A stretch of 64,000 bases of DNA, taken from positions 248,001 to 312,000 of the forward strand of contig NZ_LR593886.1 of assembly GCF_901538265.1 (NCBI RefSeq), given 5' to 3'. This document shows, in pieces, positions 1 to 7,498 of the stretch. The notes beneath the pieces were generated by a model. It searched no databases. It had not been told where the DNA came from and saw only the letters and a list, made by a program, of their open reading frames with translations. The number at the start of each line of letters is the position of its first letter. The stretch's first letter is position 1. Both the position numbers and the translations under genes were made by a program. This DNA is from Gemmata massiliana (GTDB taxonomy: Bacteria > Planctomycetota > Planctomycetia > Gemmatales > Gemmataceae).

Positions 1-645
1 CGGGCGCACGCAGTCGATCGGATGTGGGCCGTTGCCGAGGCGTTCGGTGTCGGGCACCTGCCGAAAACGTTCCGCGTTCCCCTTCAGCCGGGAGAACTCA
101 CTGCGTCGCAGAACGAACTTGCTGCTTTGCCGCGTCCGTGGATCGCGGTCGCGGTAGGGGCCAAGTGGCTCACGAAGCGCTGGCCCGTAACGCACTTCGC
201 CGAACTTCTTACCCGCGCGCAGTCGCACTCTGGTGGGTCGGCCGTGTTCATTGGTGCGAGCGACGACATTGCGCTTTCGCAAGAAGTAATCGCGAACCTA
301 CGCGGTCCGGCACTGAATCTGGCCGGGAAGACTTCGCTCCCGCGGCTCGCAGCAACACTGTCGCTCGCGGACGTGATGATCGGGAACGATACAGGGCCGC
401 TGCACCTCGGGGCCGCTCTCGGGCGGCCGTGCGTCGCGCCGTACACTTGCACGCGGGTTGCGCGCCACGGTCCGTACCAGCAAGCCGCGAACTGTGTGGA
501 AACAACCGTCGCGTGCGGCGGGAGCTATCTCAAGAAATGCAGTAACATGATCTGCATGCCGGAACTCACCGCGGACCGGCTCTGGCCCCGCCTGGCGGAG
601 ACCCTGGATACATGGCAACGAGCACACAATTCCCGTTCCGCCTGA
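1..645 (+). CDS. Glycosyltransferase family 9 (heptosyltransferase-like), 5' end outside window
   Basis: The reading frame is open from base 1, so the true start lies upstream and only the C-terminal 214 residues are visible. Two family 9 signatures are present: the nucleotide-sugar site region GAKWLTKRWP followed by FAELL, and the acceptor-domain signature IGNDTGPLHLGAALGRP. Family 9 enzymes transfer heptose or related sugars from an ADP-sugar during lipopolysaccharide core synthesis at the cytoplasmic face of the inner membrane. The 3' end overlaps the Maf gene by 34 nt in another frame, which suggests co-transcription. The exact sugar and acceptor cannot be told from sequence. Confidence 0.85.
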   Translation, partial: RAHAVDRMWAVAEAFGVGHLPKTFRVPLQPGELTASQNELAALPRPWIAVAVGAKWLTKRWPVTHFAELLTRAQSHSGGSAVFIGASDDIALSQEVIANLRGPALNLAGKTSLPRLAATLSLADVMIGNDTGPLHLGAALGRPCVAPYTCTRVARHGPYQQAANCVETTVACGGSYLKKCSNMICMPELTADRLWPRLAETLDTWQRAHNSRSA

Positions 646-1217
646 TCCTCGCGAGCGGCTCGTGGGGCCGCAAGTGGCTGATGGAGCAGGCCGGTTACCA
701 CTTTGAAGTCAAACCGTCCAATATCGACGAACCGACGGAAGCCCGGCTCGGCGACTGCCGGCACTACGTCGGCGAACTCGCGTGGCTGAAGGCCGAAGCC
801 GTTGCGCTCGGTGAGTCCGACGGGTTAATCATCGCCGCGGACACGGTGGGGTGGTTGCACGGTAAGGTGATCGGCAAGCCGGAAGACGAGGCCGACGCCC
901 GGCGCATCATCAAGGCGCTGGCCGGGACCGTTCACGAACTCTGGACGGGTGTGTGCCTCTGGCTCCGCCCCGGCGACCGACAAATTTGCTGGCAGGAGCG
1001 GAGCCTCGTGCGCATGAGCGCACTTTCTGATGCCGAGATCGATGCTTACCTGAAAACGCGAAAGTGGGAGGGGTGCAGCGGGGCGTACTCGATCGAGTTC
1101 CCGCACGACCCGTATTTGACGATCGAAGAGGGGAGCGTGAGCAACGTCGTCGGCCTGCCGATGGAATCGCTGGAACAGGCCCTGGAATGGATGCGTGTTA
1201 TTCGCGGCACGCGGTGA
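612..1217 (+). CDS. Maf-like nucleotide pyrophosphatase
   Basis: A 201-residue protein of normal Maf length. It opens with the family signature LILASGSWGRKWLME, has the acidic core AADTVGW near residue 75, then KPEDEADA, and ends with the conserved region around GLPMESLEQAL. Maf proteins hydrolyse dTTP, UTP or modified nucleotides to monophosphates as house-cleaning enzymes in the cytoplasm. The usual S-x-R-R near the N-terminus is replaced by SWGRK, so the substrate class is uncertain. The ATG lies inside the end of the upstream glycosyltransferase, a 34-nt overlap typical of translational coupling. Confidence 0.85.
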   Translation: MATSTQFPFRLILASGSWGRKWLMEQAGYHFEVKPSNIDEPTEARLGDCRHYVGELAWLKAEAVALGESDGLIIAADTVGWLHGKVIGKPEDEADARRIIKALAGTVHELWTGVCLWLRPGDRQICWQERSLVRMSALSDAEIDAYLKTRKWEGCSGAYSIEFPHDPYLTIEEGSVSNVVGLPMESLEQALEWMRVIRGTR

Positions 1218-1270
1218 GGTGAAGGCTGCACGCCGGACGAATCGTACTCGGTTATGTTGATTGGCGATTC

Positions 1271-1344
1271 TCTGTAGCCGGCCTCTGTGAGGCCGGTGAG
1301 CCACAAGCAGGGGATATCCCGGCCTCACAGAGGCCGGCTACAGA
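1271..1344. repeat. Long perfect inverted repeat between convergent genes
   Basis: Two 26-nt arms, 1271-1296 and 1319-1344, are perfect reverse complements around a 22-nt loop. Each arm is itself a small hairpin built on GGCCTC..GAGGCC. It lies between the ends of the convergent Maf and pheS genes, so it can act as a bidirectional transcription end. A diverged unit with the same start (CTGTAGCCGGCC) occurs near 60400-60430, so this is probably a dispersed repeat family. Confidence 0.8.
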
Positions 1345-1361
1345 AAACTATCAAGACAGTA

Positions 1362-2402
1362 TCAGAACTGCTTCAAGAACCGCAGGTCGTTCTGCCAGAA
1401 GAGGCGGATGTCGTCGATCGCGTGCTTGAGCATCAGCATCCGCTGCGGCCCCATCCCGAACGCGAACCCGGTCACCTTTTCCGGATCGTACCCACCGGCG
1501 CGCAGGACGTTCGGGTGAACCATCCCGGCGCCCAGGATCTCCAGCCACCCGGTGCCCTTCGTGAGCCGGTCGCGGTTCGGATCGTCCTTCGGCCAGTCGA
1601 TGTCCACCTCGATGCTCGGCTCCGTGAACGGGAAGTAGCTGGAGCGGATACGCACCTGACGCTCCGGACCGAACATCCGGCGCGCGAACGCGGTGATCGT
1701 GCCCTTCAGGTCGGCCATCGTCACGCCCTCGCCGACCACCAAGCCCTCCACCTGGTAGAACTGGATCTCGCTCCGGGTGCTGATCGCCTCGTTGCGGTAG
1801 CACATCCCGGGCAGGATCACGCGAACGGGCTTCCCCGCGGCCTCGCGCATCACGTGGATCTGCCCCGGCGACGTGTGCGTGCGGAGCACGACGCCCGGCG
1901 TGGTGGTGAAGAACGTGTCCCACATGTCGCGCGCCGGGTGGTGCGCGGGCATGTTCAGGAACTCGAAGTTCAGTTCGTCGGTTTCGACCTCACGGGTGCG
2001 GTACACCTGGAACCCGAGGTCGGCGAAGATGGAGTAAATTTGCCGGAGGATTTGGGTCGCGGGGTGCAACCGCCCCCGCGCCGGTGCCCGACCGGGGAGC
2101 GTCACGTCGAGCGGGTTCGTCGTCAGACTGACCTGAAGTGCCTTCTCCTTCGTGTCCGCGAGGGCCGCTTCATAAGCCGTGGTGATCGCGGCCTTGATCC
2201 GGTTCATTTCTGCCCCGAATGCCGGCTTCTGTTCCTTCGGGATACCGCTGAGCTTCGACATGGCGGCTTTCATCACGCCCTTGTCGCCAAAATACTGCGT
2301 GTTCCAGGCGCGGAGCGCGGTTTCGTCTGCGCATTGCTGAAGTTGAGTGAGGGCTTGCCCTTCGAGCTGCTTCAAATCGTCGAGCGGCGTCGCATCGGCC
2401 AT
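1362..2402 (-). CDS. pheS: Phenylalanine--tRNA ligase alpha subunit
   Basis: A 346-residue class II aminoacyl-tRNA synthetase alpha subunit. The N-terminal about 90 residues form the predicted coiled-coil tRNA-binding arm. The catalytic core follows, with motif 2 around FYQVEGLVVGEG and motif 3 around GFAFGMGPQRMLML. The protein ends with the family-typical DIRLFWQNDLRFLKQF. It charges tRNA-Phe as an alpha2-beta2 enzyme with PheT. In many bacteria pheT directly follows pheS, but here the convergent Maf gene follows and no pheT is in the window. Length and motifs are complete. Confidence 0.96.
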   Translation of the reverse strand: MADATPLDDLKQLEGQALTQLQQCADETALRAWNTQYFGDKGVMKAAMSKLSGIPKEQKPAFGAEMNRIKAAITTAYEAALADTKEKALQVSLTTNPLDVTLPGRAPARGRLHPATQILRQIYSIFADLGFQVYRTREVETDELNFEFLNMPAHHPARDMWDTFFTTTPGVVLRTHTSPGQIHVMREAAGKPVRVILPGMCYRNEAISTRSEIQFYQVEGLVVGEGVTMADLKGTITAFARRMFGPERQVRIRSSYFPFTEPSIEVDIDWPKDDPNRDRLTKGTGWLEILGAGMVHPNVLRAGGYDPEKVTGFAFGMGPQRMLMLKHAIDDIRLFWQNDLRFLKQF

Positions 2403-2468
2403 GTCCTGCTCCCGGCGTCACGTGTAACCGTTGAGACAGGATACGGGTGCGACGGGTTCGCGTCCGGC

Positions 2469-2945
2469 CTACGCGCGCGTGGGGACCGGTGCCGGGTTCC
2501 CGGCTACTTCGCGCATCGCGACCGGCTTGGTGGGAACGCCGGGTGTGGGCCGGTACGTCGCGAACGAGTTCTCAGTTTCCCAGAGCGTCACTTCGGTCAC
2601 GGGCAAGCCGTGCTCAACGGCGCGGTCGAAGATCAGGCGCGCGATGGTTTCCGCGGTCGGGTTCGCGTCCAACTCCACGAACGGCTCGCCCTGGCGCAGC
2701 AGTTCCGCGATGATCGGGTCGTCGCGGTGCAGGAGCATGCGGTGGTCGAGCGTGTCGTCGATCCACTTCCCGATGACGCGCTTGATCTCGGAGAAGTCCA
2801 CCACCATGCCGAGGGCGTCGAGGGTCTCGGTTTCCACCGTGACGACGGCCTTACCGTTGTGCCCGTGCAGGTTCCGGCACTTGCCGGCGTAGTTCAGCAG
2901 CCGGTGTCCGTAACAGAAGTGGATCTCTTTGGTCACCCTGAACAT
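2469..2945 (-). CDS. queD: 6-carboxy-5,6,7,8-tetrahydropterin synthase (QueD/PTPS family)
   Basis: A 158-residue PTPS-family protein. The zinc ligands are His14, His27 and His29 (in FCYGHRL and CRNLHGHN) and the catalytic Cys is Cys23. The second active-site region DHRML and the glutamate in TEVTLWET are also present. QueD converts 7,8-dihydroneopterin triphosphate to 6-carboxytetrahydropterin in queuosine precursor synthesis. I chose the ATG at 2945 because GGAGAC lies just upstream and the family N-terminus begins there; an open stretch continues upstream but looks non-coding. It follows queC by 41 nt on the same strand, which supports the QueD role over eukaryotic-type PTPS. Confidence 0.88.
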   Translation of the reverse strand: MFRVTKEIHFCYGHRLLNYAGKCRNLHGHNGKAVVTVETETLDALGMVVDFSEIKRVIGKWIDDTLDHRMLLHRDDPIIAELLRQGEPFVELDANPTAETIARLIFDRAVEHGLPVTEVTLWETENSFATYRPTPGVPTKPVAMREVAGNPAPVPTRA

Positions 2946-2986
2946 CCATTGTCTCCTGGTGCCCGATCGGGGGCGATCCCGGCACT

Positions 2987-3706
2987 TTAGCCCGCGTACC
3001 GCGTGGGGTCGGGCATCTCGGCGTCGCGGAATCCGTGCTGACGTTCCGCGCACTTATTGCACGCCCCGCAGTGCAATCCGTTGACGGGCCGGAGGCACGA
3101 GAACGTGTGTTCGAGCGGCAACCCGCGTCCGCGCCGCAGCACATCCACCTTATGGAGCGCGGCGAAGGGGCGGAGTACGCGGACGCTCCCGTTCACGGCG
3201 GAACTCACGGTCGCCGCAAAGTTATCGTAGAACTGTGGGGTCGCATCGGGAAACGGGTTCGCGCCGAGCGGCGCGGTGGCGATCTCCGGTACGCCGTTCA
3301 GGTGGCACCAGAGGAGCGGCTTGGCGAGCAGCAGTACGTTGCGCCCGGGAAGAAACACGGCTTCGTCGGGTGAATCGGCGCCGGGCGCGCCCTCGCCCGA
3401 CACACTCCAGTGGGCACCGTACACATCGCGAATCGGTTCATCCAGGACGCGGAGTGGGCGAAGTGCTGGTGCGCGAACGGCTTCCAGGAAGCGATCGAGG
3501 TGTTCTCTCTCAACTTCTTCCCAGTGTAATCCGGTGCGAACGTAGAGCGGGAACACCGCGGGATACGCGCGAACGGCTTCGGCAAGCAGGATCGCGCTAT
3601 CGGACCCGCCGCTCACAAGAACGGCGAGTGCCGCGCGCGGATTGCTCGGCGGCCACGGCACACCCGCGGAGTTTTGGTCAGACGCCACGGTCACCGGCGC
3701 GCCCAC
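2987..3706 (-). CDS. queC: 7-cyano-7-deazaguanine synthase (QueC-like)
   Basis: A 239-residue PP-loop ATPase. The ATP pyrophosphate loop is VLVSGGSDSA at residues 29-38. The zinc site near the C-terminus reads CLRPVNGLHCGACNKCAER. FLPGRNVLLL is the family-typical central helix. QueC uses ATP and ammonia to turn 7-carboxy-7-deazaguanine into the nitrile preQ0. It sits directly upstream of queD on the minus strand, and no queE is in the window. Its start overlaps the end of the upstream zinc-ribbon gene by 16 nt. The PP-loop serine reads SGGSDS where most QueC proteins have SGGLDS. Confidence 0.88.
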   Translation of the reverse strand: MGAPVTVASDQNSAGVPWPPSNPRAALAVLVSGGSDSAILLAEAVRAYPAVFPLYVRTGLHWEEVEREHLDRFLEAVRAPALRPLRVLDEPIRDVYGAHWSVSGEGAPGADSPDEAVFLPGRNVLLLAKPLLWCHLNGVPEIATAPLGANPFPDATPQFYDNFAATVSSAVNGSVRVLRPFAALHKVDVLRRGRGLPLEHTFSCLRPVNGLHCGACNKCAERQHGFRDAEMPDPTRYAG

Positions 3707-5136
3707 TTGCGCCGACCTTTGGGCGGACGCCCGGGACCACCCGGAGGGCCACCGGGACCACCTGGGGGGCCTCCCGGAGGTCCACCACCGCCCCCACCGC
3801 CCGCTCGCCCCGTGACTTTGCTCGTGAGGCTGCTGATCGCGTCTTTGAGGTCGACAGTGTCGACCGCGGATTTGGCGAAGAAGAGTTCGCCCGACGAACC
3901 GAACCCAATGTTCGCAAGCATCTGTGCCCCGATCTTCTTGCCCATGCTATCGACTTGTTCCTTCCACCATTTCGGTGGCGTCCCTTCGTCACCCTTGCCG
4001 AGGTCGCTCTCTTTCCACTTCTTGGACATGTTCGACGACTTATCACTGTCGCCGCACCAAATAACGATCTCGAACCGGATCTCGCGGCTCCCGATGCTCG
4101 CCTTCCCCCCCGCGCCTTTTGCGCCACTGAGGGCGTCGGCTTGGGTGCGCCCGAACTGAGCGTTGGCGTCGTCGTTGTTTCCGCCCTGGGCACCTGAAGC
4201 TGCGGCCGGCGGCTTGTTCTCGCCCTGGAAGAGGGTCATCCCCCAGAACGTGCCTTTTGTGAGCCGTTTACCCAGCGTGCCGGCCCGGACACCGAACGTT
4301 TTGTCCCGGCTATCGGCGTGTCCGTTGAGCATCTTCTGAAACACGCCTTCTGGCACATCCGTCGAACAGAACGCGATCAGGCGGCTGGTTGGGGAGAAGA
4401 CGCGCACCTTGGCGCCCCCTCGGAACCCGTCGACGAGATAGTAGGTACCACTGCCAAGGGTCTTCTGTTGGGCGCCGGGCAATTTCCCGAGTTGGGTACC
4501 GTCGATTTCTGTCTTGGTGCGGATAACCGTAGCACCACCGTTCCGGATGGAGGTGCCGAATACGACGTACTCCATGAGCGCGTCGCCGTCGCTCGATCCC
4601 AGAACCCGCGCGAAGGCGTCGGCCGCGGCCTTGAACTCGGTGTTCTGGAACGTCCCCGAGAGGCTCTTGTAGAGTTCCGGATACTTTTGGGCGTGCCCCA
4701 GATTCAACCCCTGTGCCGTTTCGCAGTCCTCCGGGATGTAGTACATCATCTCGACGGATTTGGGCGTGCGCCCGAGGAGCCAGTACAGCATCCCGCCCAC
4801 GACCATGAGCATCACGAGCCCGATGCCGACCACGCCGAACAGGAGCACCTTGTTCGTCTCGCGCTTCTTGGCCTTGCGCTTGCGCGGGACGCTCGGGTCG
4901 GCTTTGAGCTTCGTTTTCTTCTTTTTTTCCTTCTTTTCACTCCGATCGCCGTCGTCCTCGTCGTCCCGCGCGGGCTTCTTCTTTTTCTTTAAAACTTCTT
5001 CTTCGCCCGCGTCTTCCGGTTCCGGCGCAGCGAACACGGTGCCGCACTTCGGGCACTCGACCTCGGTTCCGGCGTCGGGCGCCTCTGGCAGACGGAGTTT
5101 CGCCCGGCAATCCGGGCAACGGAGTTCAACGGCCAT
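3691..5136 (-). CDS. Zinc-ribbon single-pass membrane protein with Gly/Pro-rich tail
   Basis: A 481-residue protein of unknown function. A four-cysteine zinc ribbon (CPDC and CPKC at residues 7-31) resembles the MJ0042-type finger common in planctomycetes. A very Lys/Glu-rich linker (about 45-95) and one hydrophobic segment (about 97-122) follow. The rest is a large predicted extracytoplasmic domain without recognised motifs. The last 35 residues are almost only Gly and Pro and end in basic residues. The open frame runs 250 codons further upstream, but the zinc ribbon marks the real N-terminus at the ATG at 5136, and a divergent HD gene occupies the upstream DNA. The 3' end overlaps queC by 16 nt. 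Confidence 0.8.
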   Translation of the reverse strand: MAVELRCPDCRAKLRLPEAPDAGTEVECPKCGTVFAAPEPEDAGEEEVLKKKKKPARDDEDDGDRSEKKEKKKKTKLKADPSVPRKRKAKKRETNKVLLFGVVGIGLVMLMVVGGMLYWLLGRTPKSVEMMYYIPEDCETAQGLNLGHAQKYPELYKSLSGTFQNTEFKAAADAFARVLGSSDGDALMEYVVFGTSIRNGGATVIRTKTEIDGTQLGKLPGAQQKTLGSGTYYLVDGFRGGAKVRVFSPTSRLIAFCSTDVPEGVFQKMLNGHADSRDKTFGVRAGTLGKRLTKGTFWGMTLFQGENKPPAAASGAQGGNNDDANAQFGRTQADALSGAKGAGGKASIGSREIRFEIVIWCGDSDKSSNMSKKWKESDLGKGDEGTPPKWWKEQVDSMGKKIGAQMLANIGFGSSGELFFAKSAVDTVDLKDAISSLTSKVTGRAGGGGGGGPPGGPPGGPGGPPGGPGRPPKGRRKWARR

Positions 5137-5286
5137 TGGGAGGCACCAGCGCGGGCGGTGATATCGGACGACAGGTTCCAACTTTCCGATACTATCGGGA
5201 ACCACCGCGCCAGAGCAAGGGTGTACGCTCCAGTTCGTAAGAAGACTCGGCGCGGACCCGATTCGTTCCCCCCACGAGGTGCTTCC

Positions 5287-5850
5287 ATGACGCCCGCGGA
5301 CGTGCTGACCCGCATCGACCGATTGTTTGCCGAGCGCGGGGACGTTGAGTATCACGGCGAGGCGGTCACGCAGCTCGAACACGCGCTGCAAGCGGCCCAC
5401 TTCGCGGAACAGGACGGGCAACCCGCGGAGTGGATCGCTGCCGCCCTCCTCCACGACATCGGGCATTTCCTGCACGGCCACGGCGAAGACTACCTCGATC
5501 AGGGCATCAACGATCGGCACGAGGATCTCGGTGCGCGGTTCCTGGCTCACGCATTCGGGCCGGCGGTAACGGAACCGATCCGCTTGCACGTCCCCGCGAA
5601 GCGCTACCTCGCGAGCGGTAAGCACCCGGGCTATCCGGGGCTCCTCTCGCCCGCGTCCGTCCGCAGTTTGGAACTTCAAGGCGGGCCGATGACTGTCGCA
5701 GAAATTGGCGCGTTCGAGGCGCACCCGTACTTCGCCGCTGCCGCGAAGGTTCGCGAATACGACGATCGTGCGAAGATCGTGGGACTGGCGACGCCCCCGT
5801 ACTCGCACTTCCGCACCTACCTGGAGGCCACGCTCCGTGCCACCAACTGA
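5287..5850 (+). CDS. Phosphonate-degradation-associated HD-domain protein (PhnZ-like)
   Basis: A 187-residue HD-domain protein. Its metal ligands are visible as His32, His56-Asp57 (LLHDIGH), His60, His78 and His101. The motif YHGEAVTQLEHALQ at residues 22-35 carries the Tyr/Glu pair that in PhnZ closes over the mixed-valent di-iron site. PhnZ oxidatively cleaves hydroxylated 2-aminoethylphosphonate. The related family found in phosphonate operons has the same layout. ATG 5287 was preferred over an upstream in-frame ATG because GAGGTG precedes it and the family begins there. It overlaps phnX by 14 nt, so both probably act on the same phosphonate route. Confidence 0.82.
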   Translation: MTPADVLTRIDRLFAERGDVEYHGEAVTQLEHALQAAHFAEQDGQPAEWIAAALLHDIGHFLHGHGEDYLDQGINDRHEDLGARFLAHAFGPAVTEPIRLHVPAKRYLASGKHPGYPGLLSPASVRSLELQGGPMTVAEIGAFEAHPYFAAAAKVREYDDRAKIVGLATPPYSHFRTYLEATLRATN

Positions 5851-6646
5851 AATCAAGCTCGTCGTGCTCGACTGGGCGGGGACCACTATCGATTACGGGT
5901 GCCTGGCGCCCACCGGCGCGTTCGTCGAAGCGTTCGCCTCGAAGGGCGTCGACGTGACGCTCGCCGAAGCACGCGGGCCGATGGGGTTGCACAAGAAGGA
6001 TCACATTCGTGCGATGCTGCGAACGGAAATCGTTGGCGGCAAGTGGCGCGCGGCGGTGGGGCGCGACTGGGCCGAATCGGACGTGGAGGAACTCTACCGC
6101 TCCGTAACGCCGCTTCAGGTGGCCGCCGCGGAGAAATACAGCGGGCTGATCGCGGGCGTACCTGCGGTGGCGGACGCGCTCCGCGCGAAGGGGCTCAAGG
6201 TCGCCGCGAGCACCGGCTACTTCCACGAAGCCGCCGCGGTGGTGCGCTCGGCCGCGAAGCGCCAGGGGTTCGAGCCGGACTTCAACATCTGCGCGGACGA
6301 CGTACTGGCCGGGCGCCCGGCCCCGTGGATGATTTTCCGCTGCATGGAAACTCTGAGCGTGTACCCACCCGCGGCCGTCGTGAAGGTCGGCGACACGGTG
6401 ATCGACATCGAAGACGGCCGGAACGCCGGGTGCTGGAGCGTCGGCGTGATCGATTCGAGCAACGAGATGGGGCTGAGCGAAGCAGAATTTCGGTCGCTGA
6501 CGGAAACCGAACGGAACGCGCGCCGAAAGGATATCACCGAGCGCTACCAAAAGGCCGGCGCGCACGCGGTGCTTCACGCCATCACTGACTTACCGGCTCT
6601 GATCGGCGATCTCAACGCTCGTTTGGCTCGCGGCGAGCGCCCGTAG
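5837..6646 (+). CDS. phnX: Phosphonoacetaldehyde hydrolase
   Basis: A 269-residue HAD-superfamily enzyme close in length to characterised PhnX. The nucleophile is Asp12 in LDWAGTT. The Schiff-base lysine is at position 53 in GPMGLHKKDHI. The later HAD motifs appear as AASTGY and VKVGDTVIDIEDGRNAG. PhnX splits phosphonoacetaldehyde into acetaldehyde and phosphate. Translation probably begins at GTG 5837, inside the end of the HD gene, giving the family-typical N-terminus; an upstream open stretch in the frame is a shadow. No PhnW transaminase is in the window, so the source of phosphonoacetaldehyde must be encoded elsewhere. Confidence 0.93.
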   Translation: MPPTEIKLVVLDWAGTTIDYGCLAPTGAFVEAFASKGVDVTLAEARGPMGLHKKDHIRAMLRTEIVGGKWRAAVGRDWAESDVEELYRSVTPLQVAAAEKYSGLIAGVPAVADALRAKGLKVAASTGYFHEAAAVVRSAAKRQGFEPDFNICADDVLAGRPAPWMIFRCMETLSVYPPAAVVKVGDTVIDIEDGRNAGCWSVGVIDSSNEMGLSEAEFRSLTETERNARRKDITERYQKAGAHAVLHAITDLPALIGDLNARLARGERP

Positions 6647-6653
6647 ATATAGA

Positions 6654-6689
6654 CGGCCCGCGCGAGCGCAACACCGACTGCGCGGGCCG
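6654..6689 (+). terminator. Hairpin after phnX
   Basis: A 10-bp perfect stem (CGGCCCGCGC and its complement) with a 16-nt loop starts 8 nt after the phnX stop, followed by GTTTCTATCATTT. The position suggests a transcription end before the TauE-like gene. Confidence 0.5.
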
Positions 6690-6706
6690 GTTTCTATCAT
6701 TTCTGC

Positions 6707-7498
6707 ATGCTAATCGACTTCTGGACGTTCGCGTTCTTGTGCGTGTCTGCGTTCTTCGCGGGGGTAATGAACTCCGTCGCGGGCGGTGGCACGCTCCTCA
6801 CGTTCCCCGCACTCACCGCGCTCCTTACGCCTGCGATGGCGAACGCCACAAGTACCGTCGCGCTGTTGCCGGGATCGTTCGCCGGGGCGCTCGGGTACCG
6901 CAAGGAACTGTGGGAGTGCCGGCGGTTCGTGGGGCGCATGATCGTGCCGAGTATCGCGGGCGGGTTCCTCGGTGCGTGGCTCGTCGGCAAGAACGAGGAC
7001 ACGTTCGCGACGTTGGTACCGTGGCTCATTCTCACGGCCGCGGTGCTGTTCGTGGTGCAGGCTCCGCTCTCGCAGTGGGTGAAACAGCGTGCAATCGCCG
7101 AAGGTGCGCACACGGATCACCACGAGCCGAACGGTGTGACGCAGGCTCTTGTAATCGGTTTCCAGTTTCTCGTCGCGGTGTACGGTGGATACTTCGGTGC
7201 GGGGATCGGCATTCTGATGCTGAGCGCGCTCGGGTTCATGGGTGTGGGCGACATCCACCGTATGAACGCGGTGAAAACGTTTCTGGCAGCCTCGATCAAC
7301 GCCGCGAGTGTGGTGGTGTTCGTCCGCGACGAGCTGGTGAACTGGGAGTGTGCGGGTGTGATGGCCGTTGCCGCAATCCTCGGCGGCTACACGGGGGCGC
7401 GAGTCGCGCGCCGGTTGCCCGCGCGCTACGTCCGCTATTCCGTCATCGTGATTGGCTTCGGGCTGTCCGCGTACTACTTCGTCAAGAAGTTCGTGTAG
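6707..7498 (+). CDS. TauE/SafE-family permease
   Basis: A 263-residue integral membrane protein with about seven to eight hydrophobic segments. The duplicated family signatures are near the start (GVMNSVAGGGTLLTFPAL) and in the second half (YFGAGIGILML, then NAVKTFLAASIN). Members export or import small anions such as sulfite, sulfoacetate and other organosulfonates. Its place just downstream of the phosphonate genes makes an organophosphonate or its product a possible substrate, but that is inference. The 3' end overlaps the convergent P-type ATPase gene by 17 nt. Confidence 0.85.
   Translation: MLIDFWTFAFLCVSAFFAGVMNSVAGGGTLLTFPALTALLTPAMANATSTVALLPGSFAGALGYRKELWECRRFVGRMIVPSIAGGFLGAWLVGKNEDTFATLVPWLILTAAVLFVVQAPLSQWVKQRAIAEGAHTDHHEPNGVTQALVIGFQFLVAVYGGYFGAGIGILMLSALGFMGVGDIHRMNAVKTFLAASINAASVVVFVRDELVNWECAGVMAVAAILGGYTGARVARRLPARYVRYSVIVIGFGLSAYYFVKKFV

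Noticed and set aside
1287-2990. 567-codon plus-strand frame
   Set aside because: Antisense shadow of pheS and queD, His/Arg-rich as expected of antisense frames in GC-rich DNA.
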